Source: Nymphaea colorata (Eukaryota > Streptophyta > Magnoliopsida > Nymphaeales > Nymphaeaceae). From it: a DNA stretch of 64,000 nt. Location of the stretch: assembly GCF_008831285.2 (NCBI RefSeq), contig NC_045146.1:13509149-13573148 (forward strand), in the 5' to 3' direction. Numbering within the stretch: position 1 is the stretch's first letter; each line of letters begins with the position of its first letter. Shown piece after piece: positions 1 to 10,096 of this stretch. The translations under genes and the position numbers were made by a program. The notes under the pieces were generated by a model. The model saw only the letters and a program-made list of their open reading frames with translations. It did no database searches and had not been told where the DNA came from.

Positions 1-1
1 G

Positions 2-142
2 TCTCCCATGATCCCATCTCAAGTTCAACAGACCAAGCAGGCAAGGGGATGTGGCTTCTTTGGGTGCTTGAATAAGTCTCCTCGTTCCAAAACTAAACGA
101 ATATGGAAGAGTGGTCTGTTGCTAACCGTCAGTAATTCTTGA
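2..142 (+). CDS. Probable 3'-terminal coding segment of an unknown gene (partial)
   Basis: An open frame enters from the left edge and ends at TGA 140-142, giving 46 residues. The segment has a cysteine/glycine/phenylalanine patch (GCGFFGCLNKS) followed by a basic tail (KTKRIWKSG). A compact Cys-rich basic tail like this looks like the C-terminus of a plant protein rather than random sequence. I cannot name the family, and a frame this short could be open by chance. The rest of the gene, if real, lies outside the window. Confidence 0.3.
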   Translation, partial: SPMIPSQVQQTKQARGCGFFGCLNKSPRSKTKRIWKSGLLLTVSNS

Positions 143-1926
143 ACACATTCCTCCCCAATCCTCATCCCTTAATGTGGAATACTGAATTATGTGATGGAAC
201 CTTGGTTTTTCAAATTGAGACATTCTGAATCATCGAAACTTGTGTTCTAAGAAACACGCACAATCTATCCTGAAGTATGCATATCAAGTATATGGAAATG
301 CATATCAAGTATATGGAAGCCATGTACCGCTCTACATGCATATTTCAGTTTCTACTATGGTACATGTCTCTCTGAAGTGATTTGTGCATGGTGACCACGC
401 TGCAGTTATTGGGTTCTTCCTTTCAAAACAAAAGGTAACCAAGTTGCTTTCTGTAGATAGTTAAAAAAAGTGAACCATCGAAGCGATCCAAGTCAGACTG
501 GGACTACGTACTACGCGAATCAATGAAACGCAAGCGCCTATACTATATATGAAGCTACGCAAATAGTTTATACCCATCTGTTGACTTGTCGACCAGAAGG
601 CCTGGGTTGCCAACCTTTGTATATTAGAAGATTCTTTCATTAAAAAAAATTACAATGAAAGAATTATATTTGGCTAAATTCAAAACACGTCATTGAAAAA
701 AAAAATAACAGGCTTTTATTTTTCCGGAACAAGATATTTCAGGAGAGTTGCTTAAAGTGCATATTACCTGCTACTTTGTTAGGCCAAGTCGCTTCAGTTT
801 ACCTGAAAGAGAAAAACCAAAGATAATCAACGTATTATCACATGCTGTCACTAATCCGTCCGACAATAAGAACATGTAGATAGCAAATATCAACTCGAGG
901 GAAACCAAGAACCTCCAATCTACAGTTTGAAGTTGAAAACCAATCTACTTTATCATCTAATTACCTTTACTCACCTTGTAAGAAGGAGAATAATATGAGC
1001 TCCCAATAGGCGCACCCAAATTGTTCAGTAAGAAAAACATACATACAAAAGGCCTTCAATATGGAGGACATGAAATTAAGCAGCTTAAACCATTTAATAT
1101 GGTAAAGAGCACCTTCATCAGTGACAAGAAAAAGGCAATGCCTCGTCAATGGATCCCATCCCAGCACGTTGTTCACAATCTCCCAACAAGAAGAATGCCA
1201 GCAAGAATCAGCAGATCGACTATCTTCACCATGCACAAAAAATTTAGCATATCCTCAAATCGCATTTATCACCAAATATGTCCAGCAAGAGGACAACCAT
1301 TTAAGTCGTCTTCCCCGAAGCCATCAATTCAATCACACAGATGGTTACAAATATCTTCTCTTCTGTATAGCAGACGGTAGGAGAATAGAACTATTACTAT
1401 ACAGCATGTATCGAGGTTGACTAAATATCTTGTCCTCTGACGCACAAAGAGCCTCATTTTAGTGACGAAGCTCATCCACCAACACTTACCACAAAAGATG
1501 GGGAAAAACAAGTCAACAGTCGAGTCATTTAAGGATAATACAACTGAAACAAGTTAACAAAGATGATCGAAAGTTGATACATACCGAGGAATAGACTTCA
1601 TAAAATTCGAGCGACGGCATTGACTTTTTAGTTACTCAGGTGACCCTATCTTCAGGTTACCCATGCATTCAAGATACAGTTCTGAGTTGACGGACGGTTT
1701 GATTCCACAGTACCACGTCTTTCCATTTGTCCTGAGAAAAAATCAGAATTTCAATCTGTCTGATGGTACCGCAAGATCTATTTTAAACGTTTTTCTAGTA
1801 GGAAATGAATTCTTCACCTTTTAAAATGCTAAATAGCATTAATGGGCTTCAACCTTGAGGAAGAAAGGCACACATCAGTTTTCCTCTTCTGTGACATAAA
1901 TTTCTCCTCATGGAAAACGAAGCATA
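143..1926. other. Intergenic / 3' flank without a supported gene
   Basis: AT-rich sequence with several unrelated short open frames on both strands (the longest is about 119 codons at 1021-1380). None shows a recognisable domain or matching splice sites. The part nearest 1926 probably contains the 3' UTR of the minus-strand PPR gene. Confidence 0.5.
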
Positions 1927-4900
1927 TTATCCAACATCCACCCAGTTATCAAGATTGTCGTTCTTCTCTGCCAGAAAGCTTGTTATGGTTCCCTGACCCC
2001 AACCTTTTCGTACTCGTTTGAGCAACTTCAGCACAATTAGACCCCCATCATCTCTGGAGAAGAGAAAAATGTTTCTTATGATATCAAAACCACCTCATAA
2101 AAATACTCTAACCCACAAAATATGATAGCATTGAAACCCTACGAAGCTCTACAACAAAACCTGAGCACGGTTCTTTCTTTATGATGAAGGGTAAATAACA
2201 CTATCAATTCCGTAACATAAGGGAAAGAAGAAAAGCATGAACTGGAGAGACCCACAAGGTTTACACCTAGGATATCACGCCATCATGAGCGTGTAATGGA
2301 AGACAACACCGAATCAAGTGTGGCTGTTTTTACCGGAAGAAGTCTAAAGCATACTTCACGAAGCAGAGCAATAAGTTCGAACAGAAATTAGATAGCTCAA
2401 TCTTGTTAACCAAAAGAACGGTTTCTTTCGCAGCAATAAATAAATTAATAGGCTAAACCCGTGGCAACATCAGAAATCTAAACTAAAGGAAAACAATAAA
2501 TTTGTGCATACCGGAGCAGTAAGGACTGCCAATCGCTAGTGCTTAATTTGTTTTCCTTTCCCCGTGCGTTTTGCAGTATATTTGATCGAACAGGACGTAC
2601 GGCAGTTCCAATATTTTCATTCAAATCCTCATAGCGAGCAGCCATATCCATCATAGTTTCTGCAAGTTTATCGGCCTCTTGTTTGTTTCCCTCCTTGCCT
2701 AATGCATCAATTAGTGGCATAAAAGCAGCAGGATCAAATACATAACCTCTATCTACCAACTTTTTTAATGTCAACTGTGTATCATCCAACTTGTTTGCTT
2801 CACACAGTCCCTTGATCAAACTAGTGTATGAGAACCCTTCAAGGGTGCACCCACTCCGCATAAGCATTTCAAGAAGGTTTTGTGCATCCACAAACCTACC
2901 CGCCGCACAGAACTTCTCAAACATCAGTTGGTGAAGGACTTTCTTCTGGTAACAGAAATTGTGTGCCAGCTCAGAAACCTTCTCAGCCGCTTCAAAATCC
3001 TGAATATCACAGAATGCTTTCAACAGTATTTTGAATGACATAATATTAGGAATAATTCCCCGACCGAGCATCTCATCGAAGACTGATGCAGCTTCCATCA
3101 CCTTCCCTCCTTCACACAAAGATTTAATAAGACAATTATAGCTAAAAGCATCAGGAAGAAGCTTGCCGTTTTTCATATTATTTATCAAGCTGTGAATCTC
3201 CATAACCTTGCCTTTACTGGCCAGACCCCACATCAATGAATTGTAGCTTCTAACACTAGGATCACAACCATTTATTTCCATTTCAATAAGAACCTGATGA
3301 GCAGCTGAGACCTTACCATGCTTCGCAAAGCCATCAATGAATGTGTCATAGATGACACGGTCAGGAACGATACCATTATCCATCATCTCCACAAATTTCT
3401 TCTTGGCTTCATCAAACTTTCCAGCTTTCAACAAACCATCGATCAAGGTAGAATAGGTCACCACGTCTGGATGACATTTATCACCGTAACAACCGTCCAC
3501 TAATCCAAGAACCACATTCTCAAGGTCACCGAGAGCGGCAGCTCCATGATCCCACATTCCACCGGCAATTTTCATTGCCTTATCCAATTTCCCAGTTTTA
3601 CACAGGCCATCAATCATTATATTGCAAGTGATTGTATCTGGACGATGGCCTTTTTCATTCATCTTCTTCAACAACAGCTCTGCCTCTGAGGCCCTTCCTT
3701 CCTTCCACAGGCTCTTCAGCAATATATTGTAAGTATAAGCTGTTGGGAAACATCCATTTCTTTGCATCTCATTTAGCACTTCGTAGGTCAGTGAGACCCT
3801 TCCTTTACTGCAATATCCGTTAAGCAGTGTGTTATATGAAACCTTATCTGGAATGATTCCGTTATTTCTCATTGTATCCATCAGAACTCGTGCATCCATA
3901 AACATGCCTGCCTTACATAATCCATCTATAAGGATGTTGTACATATGTAAATTCGGCGCAATACCATCGTCTGTCATTTCTTTCAAAACAATCTGAGATT
4001 CACACAATCGCCCTTTTCTCAGGAGACCGTACACCCATATACTATAACTCTCTAGAGTCCTCAGAAGTCCAAGCTTCTTCATCAAACCGACAATTTTTTC
4101 AGCTTTAGCCAAATCCCCAGCCTTACAGAAACCATCTAGCATTATATTTAATGTGACATGATTGGGCAAAGGTAAACCTTCTTCCAACTGCATGTCGATG
4201 AATATTTTAGAAGCTTCCAAAAGCTTACCTCCCCTACAGAGCATGGTGATTCTAGAATTAAAAGTAACAATATCAGGAGAAAAACCATCAGAACACATCA
4301 TGTCCCATACTTTTTCAGCTTCATTCACTTTATTCTCTCTACAAAACCCAGAAAGAAGGGTATTGTAAATAACTCGATTAGGCCGGCATCCATGCCGTTC
4401 CATGTCATCAAGGAGCTCAAAAGCATGAGCGGTGCACCCAGACCTGCAGTAGGCGCGTGCCAGGAGGCCGTAGGTGAAGGAATTGGGAGATAACCCTTTA
4501 ACGGACATTTTCTCAAGCAATTGGCGGGCGTCGTCGACGCGCCCAAAATCAGCAAGCGCAGACATCAGCAAATTAAGAGTGGTCGTGTCCGGAAAGAACC
4601 CTGAGCGGAGCATGTCAGAATAGATGGCAGGGATGGGCTCCGGCCGACCGTGGCGGAGGAGAGCACGGAGAAGGTAGGTGTACGCCCGATGAGGCGGCTG
4701 AGAGCCGGGAAAGTCGGATCGGAGGGACTGGAAAGCAGAAAGGGCAGCATCGAGGATGGAGGGGTCGGAAGTAGGATCGGTAGTTATGGCCGCCATTTGG
4801 GTTATGACGGTGGAAAGAGCAGGGACGGCAAAATCTGGCGGGAGGCGGGAGAGAAGTTGCCGGAGGTGTTGGAGTTGCGGGAGCATTCTAGAGAGGGACA

Positions 4901-5138
4901 GAATGCGAGTGATGACTGAGACAGATAACAAGGGGGGAGGGGTCGGATCCTGCTTGTCGAAGAGGAACTTGAAGAAGCGCCATGCAAATTCGGGGCTGTG
5001 GGCGTTCGAGATGAGAGTCTTGGCCAGGTCCGGCGGCTGGCGAAGGGGAGGCTTCGCCATGATGGGTGCCGCTCCTGCTTCGTTGCCGGTCCTCCGATCC
5101 TTCTTCTCCCCTTCTTTCTTCTTCTTCCCGCCCGCCAA
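1927..5138 (-). CDS. P-class pentatricopeptide repeat (PPR) protein, two exons
   Basis: Organelle RNA-binding repeat protein. Exon 1 runs 5138-2512 and exon 2 2053-1927; the joined frame is 2,754 nt, 917 residues. About 19 consecutive 35-residue P-type PPR motifs (for example NTLLSGFCRENKVNEAEKV, NILIDGLCKAGMFMDARVL) fill most of the protein; no E, DYW or SMR domain is seen. The donor is CG|GTATGC at 2511 and the acceptor CCAG at 2057-2054; the split Arg codon restores frame, and exon 2 encodes a basic tail containing LKLLKRVRKGWGQG. From memory, that tail resembles the end of the Arabidopsis At2g17140 type. Reading through the donor would give a spurious 886-residue form ending in intron sequence. 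The first ATG (5138) gives a Lys-rich leader; Met27 (5060) is a plausible alternative start. Mitochondrial or plastid location is a family inference. Confidence 0.9.
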
Positions 5139-6760
5139 AGATCCCTCCGATGGGGGAGAGTGGGAGACGCAGAGCAGAGAGGAAAGAGAGACGAGAGAAA
5201 GCGCGCAAAACTTAAAAATCCCGGGAAATAATAAGGATGCATGGCAGTTTTGAGAGACACGTCCAAGAAAATCAAATAATTAGAATTTAGAAACACGACC
5301 ATGAACAGGAGGGAGAGAGAAACTTGAGGATCAATACGAATTATTTTTCCTATAGTTTTAATTCCTTTCTATAAATTAAGTTTATCATATAACCTTACCT
5401 ATAACTTTGAATTTTGCGTAAAGGTACTTCTTAACAAAAACAAACTCATACTAGCACCTTCAATATCCACGAACCTACTTTAATTTATATGCTAAAACGA
5501 ATCGTCGTTCTATTTATTTTGAATTCATATACGGGTATTTGATTGTCACAATGATAATCTTCGACTTGGTCACTTGAGATCTTAGAATGTTACATAATAT
5601 AGGGGAATTCATGTCACTGCTTTCTAATAAGGATCTTAAATCTTGTTTGATTCTTGTAAACACTACTCTTATGGTAGCACTGGGATTTGGATGTTATCAA
5701 TTGGTTTTGGGACAGGATTGTTGGTTGTTCCCTCCTCTCCCCCCTTTTATCTTTCTATTCATTAAATTTTATTTCATTTTAGATTTTATCATGATTGTTT
5801 TAAAGGATTAGCGAAAAAATGAAGGTTATTCTTAGGAAAGCTGGTAAAGTTTGCTATTTACTTCTTGTTTGAAATGATTTCTATATTTTTTGTATTTGAG
5901 AACTTGACCTCTCCAACAATATAAAATAATTTTCACTTCCATTCTCCTAATCTCTGCGCTCTGTTACAAATTTGTCACTGATTAGACTCTTGTTCCTCTT
6001 TTTATGATCGAGCTACGGGTGAAGCAAGAGATCATTCTGTTGGTATGGTATGACATGTATATCGAGCAGATTAACCATATCGGACTTGCTGGATTTTGAA
6101 ATATGGATCTGGGCAGGATGTAGACGCACTTTATTTATGTGATAGTAGCAGCGAATTGTAACTGATTGAAGACCTTTTGTATGATTATCCGCTGGTTTGT
6201 ATGCGGAAGGAGGTACGGTGAGGGGTTTGGTGTAGTGTGTGGCAGAGCCAAAATTTTTTAATTAAGGGACATTAAGAGTTCAAATTTTAAATTTTATGAA
6301 GGAATTTATACATAAATAAATGAAAAAAAATACCATAATCTTGAGTTGTATGCGCCGTTGCTCATGATATTTATATATAAATTGATACTTTGGTAATTTT
6401 AAAAAATGTCCTTTATAGTCATTTTATATTTTGCTATTTTCATTTTTGCCTTTACAAAAAATTTACTTTTTCAATATAAACAGAAAATGTTTTAGTCATT
6501 AATTATACTGACGCATGACAATTTATGCACTAATATGGCGCATATTACCAAGCTTACTTAACTACACCATATTGATTAGGCACATCCTGCCAGTGGCTGG
6601 TTGTTGGCTTGGAGTAAGATGGTCATCAATGCATTGAGCAAGCTGATAAAGTCCTGGAGGCTGTGAAGAATTGGCTCTTTTTTTTTCATGTTTACTTGAG
6701 AGAATTGCCCTTCAAGGTCATCTTCTGACCTTCTTTTAAGGTTCTGCCTTGCTTTGAGAC
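5139..6760. other. Intergenic region, no supported gene
   Basis: The first 150 bases are the purine-rich 5' flank of the PPR gene. The rest is AT-rich with short unsupported frames. A 74-codon frame at 5587-5811 is rich in Leu/Phe, lacks splice context, and is probably chance. Confidence 0.5.
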
Positions 6761-7866
6761 TTAGTGAACTTGTGATTGCCATGTTATGCTATGTCCGTTG
6801 CATGTTGCAAGTAGTGGGACAAGAAAGACCTCGTGGGTCAAGAAAGACCTCGCCTCGTGGATCATCTTCAGCACGTCCCTCATGGCCGGGCGGTTCTCCG
6901 GCACCGGGCCGACGCACGACATTGCTATGTTGAGGAGGACCACCAGTTTGTCTTCGGGGCCTTCAGCTTCTGACGCATGATCTTCCGAAGCGCAGCCGAA
7001 GTCCGTCTCAGCTTCCCGGACTGACCTAACCCACTTGGGAATATCCACCCCCGGATTCTGGACCATATCCTGGAAGGGCGTTTTCCCTGTGAGGAGTTCC
7101 AGCAGGAGGACCCCGAAACTGTAGACATCAGTTTTTGTGGTGTAGTTTTTCATGGAGCCCCTGCACTCCGGGGGCCTGTAGAAGACGGATGAACCTTCGT
7201 CGAGTCCATCGGGCTTGAAGGCCGCCAGTCCATAGTCGGTGGCACATGACTCAAAATCAGGGCCGAGTAGGATGTTGGAGGATTTGAGGTTGCCATGGAC
7301 GATGCCGGCGACTTGGTGGAGGTAAACAAGTGCAGTGGCTAGGTCTTCTGCTATTATTTTCAGGCAGGACGTCCAGTGAAGTGGCTTTCCACCGGCGGGT
7401 CTTGTTCCTGCAGAGTCACGGATTCAGATGAAGTTGAAAGAAGAAAGCCAGGCATTTATCCAAAAATTTTGGAGCCTTCTATCCTTACCATGAATGAGGG
7501 AGAAGAGACTGCCATTGGGGAAGTAGTCATAGACGAGCAGCCTCTCCTCCTTGGCCTGGAAGTAGGCCCTGAGTGGCACCACGTTGGGGTGCTTGAGCTG
7601 CCCCAGCGCTTCCATCTGCCTAGCGAACTCCTCCGGTCCAGGATTTCTGGAGTTCTTGAGCCGCTTCACTGTGACGATGAAACCGCTCTCCATCACCGCC
7701 TTGTAGGTGCTGCCCATCGTCCCTCTCCCCAGAATCTCCGCTGCTGCCTTCAGCAGCGCGTACATCCCCTGAACCCCTCCGCAGAACATCAATCAAACTG
7801 CCGATCCCTTCTGCCTCCCACGGGAAGCCCCTGCTCTTTTCCCTGTCTCCTACTTCCCCAATCTGA
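6761..7866 (-). pseudogene. Truncated, frameshifted duplicate of the LRR receptor pseudokinase
   Basis: Bases 6846-7863 align closely with 13210-14228 of the intact receptor gene, including its small intron (donor at 7488, acceptor at 7408). The copy lacks the signal peptide, all LRRs and the membrane segment. Relative to the parent it has a 4-bp insertion near 7791 that breaks the frame just before the kinase region, a 9-bp in-frame deletion near 7760 (loss of Asp-Asp-Leu in the [10 protein letters not shown] region), and a 3-bp insertion near 7353. Past 6846 the similarity stops and the reading frame runs on through unrelated sequence to a stop at 6761. An ATG at 7792 could start a kinase-only protein, so expression cannot be excluded, but this looks like a dead partial duplicate. 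Confidence 0.85.
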
Positions 7867-8287
7867 AACTGAATCCAAACCCCACTGATTAATTGAAGTC
7901 CGCAATATAAATTCAACAAGGGTCAGAGCCGCCGCCATCTTCCGTCGTCTGTCCTAACCTTCGGTCTCGGTAGGTGCGGCGTTTTCTCATAGTCATATTT
8001 TGTTTAATGGACACGTGAAACAGAAATGAGCGCTTCTTTCCCCACGCGATCTCCGTGCCCACTTCACGTTCAAACCGTCACTCACCGCAAGGTCTCCCCC
8101 GCACTCGACTCCCCAAACGTGGACGAGTTCGCAAACTTATAGGCTTTTCCCTTCGCTTCGCTTCCGTCAGGTAGTCGGAGAACGGGATCTCGTGCGACAC
8201 CCAAACGCGAACTCTGGAACAGAGCAAAAGAAGTAGACACAAGACGGGACATCTCAAACAGGACAACATATGACAAACATCCCAACC

Positions 8288-8342
8288 CACGTGCCCCCTG
8301 GACCGGTAGTTCTGCTCGTCCTGGCGTTCCCCTACTATAAAT
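8288..8342 (+). promoter_or_regulatory. Putative core promoter of the P450 gene (G-box and TATA box)
   Basis: A perfect CACGTG G-box lies at 8288-8293 and a TATA-like CTATAAAT at about 8335-8342, roughly 80-90 bases before the P450 start codon. Position and spacing suit a plant core promoter. This is sequence-based only. Confidence 0.5.
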
Positions 8343-8423
8343 GCCATAAACTCGGGTCAACAAGAACCGAACCCAGTTCACAAGATCGTAGACCTTGGCT
8401 GCCTAGTTCGTGGTCGAGCCCAA

Positions 8424-10096
8424 ATGGAGATACACCAGCTTGTTCGAGCCATGGCTGCCGAGCTGAGCTCGCTTCCCCTCTTCGCGATTGCGGCCTCCGT
8501 CGCGTCGTTCGTTCTCCTTAGATTACTTTTGGCCTCTCCATTTCTCCGGCGGCGGAACTGGCCGGGTTCACCGCCGGGGCCGATAGGCGTACCCATACTA
8601 GGCTACCTCCCTTACCTGTCGGACCGGCTGCACGAGGACCTCCACAAGCTCTCCTTCAAGTACGGCCCGCTCTTCAGCCTGAACATGGGCCTGCGCCCGG
8701 CAATCGTGGCCTCGAGCCCGGCCGTGGCCCGGGAGATGCTCAAGGTCAAGGACTCGTCCTTCTCGAGCCGGACGATAACGGAGGCGGTCCGGACCGTGAC
8801 CTACGACGCGACGTCGCTGGTGTTCGTGCCCTACGGGTCGCGGTGGCGGACGCTGCGCAAGATCCTGACGACGGAGCTGTTCTCGTCCCGGTCGATCGAG
8901 CAGCTGAGCCCGGCGCGGCGGACGCAGGTGGACTGGATGCTGCGGACGATGCGGAGGGCGGGGTCGAGGGGGGAGGCGGTGAACTTGGCGGAATCGACGT
9001 TCATCGTGTCGGCGAACCTGGTGAGCAACCTGGTGTGCAGCAAGAACCTGTTCGACCCGGAGAAGGAAGGGGGGAAGGAGCTGAAGGAGATGGTGTGGGA
9101 GATACTGGAGGTGGTGGGCGCCCCCAACCTGGCGGACCTCGTTCCGTTCCTGCAGGTGCTGGACCCGCAGGGGCTGAGGCGGCGGGTGAGCAAGGTGGTG
9201 AAGAGGTTCGACGACTTCTTCGAGCAGCTGATCGACGAGAGGATGGAGGAGAGGAGGCGGGGGGCGAAGGCCAACCCGGAGGGGAGGCTCGACATGCTGG
9301 ACGTGTTCCTGGACTACAAGAGCGAGAAGAAGGACGATGAGCTCAAGGAGTTCTCCAGGGTCGACATCAAGGGCATGCTCTCAGTACGTCTTCTTATTTA
9401 TTTCTACAAACACCGTATGCACAATCGATCATGGTATCCTCATCTTCTTATTTCTGTTGCGTCCAGGACATGTTTGTGGCTGGTACAGACACTTCGTCCA
9501 GCACGGTGGAGTGGGGACTCACGGAAATACTAAGGAAGCCGGAAGTGCACAAGAAGATCATGGCGGAACTGGACCAAGTGGTCGGAACGGACCGGAAAGT
9601 GGAAGAGACCGACATCCCCAAGCTCACCTACTTACAGGCCGCAGTGAAGGAGACATTCCGGCTGCACCCAGGTGTTCCCCTTCTTATACCTCGCCGCACC
9701 AATGAAGACTGCGAGGTCGCCGGGTACCATGTGCCGAAGCACGCGATCGTGTTTGTTAACGTATGGGGAATGGCCCGGAACCCGGACATATGGAGGAACC
9801 CGCTGGAGTTCAGTCCGGAGCGCTTCCTAGACAACGAACTGGACGTGAAGGGTCAAGACTTCGAGCTCCTGCCGTTCGGGACGGGGCGGAGGTCGTGCGT
9901 GGGCATGCCGCTGGGTCACAGGATGGTTCATTTCTCTCTGGCTTCGTTGCTGCACTCCTTTGTGTGGGACTTTCCGCCGGAGATCCTCGCCGACATGACG
10001 GAGAAGGTTGGGATCACGCTTCAGAAGGCGAAGCCGCTGGTTGGCATCCCGAAACCACGCTTACCGGAGCACCTCTACGGAGGAGGAAGTCTGTGA
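8424..10096 (+). CDS. A-type (CYP71-clan) cytochrome P450 monooxygenase, two exons
   Basis: Haem-thiolate monooxygenase anchored in the ER by an N-terminal membrane segment (about residues 17-38). Exon 1 is 8424-9383 (320 codons); the phase-0 intron 9384-9466 has a GTACGT donor and a GTCCAG acceptor; exon 2 is 9467-10096. The joined protein is 529 residues. Visible motifs in order: proline hinge PPGPIGVPILG (about 50-60), I-helix AGTDTSS just after the intron, K-helix KETFR (ExxR), PERF motif FSPERF, and haem loop FGTGRRSCVG with Cys about 464. The single intron before the I-helix is typical of plant A-type P450s. The C-terminal half resembles CYP76/CYP80-type enzymes, but I cannot assign a family or substrate. 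Exon 1 is strikingly GC-rich compared with nearby genes. The gene is intact; an alternative start is Met10 (8451). Confidence 0.93.

Noticed and set aside
4756-5302. Long overlapping frames on both strands at the 5' end of the PPR gene
   Set aside because: They are other-frame shadows of the GC-rich PPR N-terminus and its 5' flank, with biased low-complexity composition and no domains.
7376-7888. 170-codon plus-strand frame opposite the receptor pseudogene, and its 252-codon counterpart at 13737-14495
   Set aside because: Both are antisense to conserved kinase coding sequence. They are conserved between the two copies only because the copies are duplicates.
8831-9340. 154-codon minus frame and 165-codon plus frame inside the P450
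   Set aside because: Both lie wholly within the verified P450 exon 1 and exist because its high GC content removes stop codons. The plus frame is a Gly/Glu/Ala/Arg-rich artefact.
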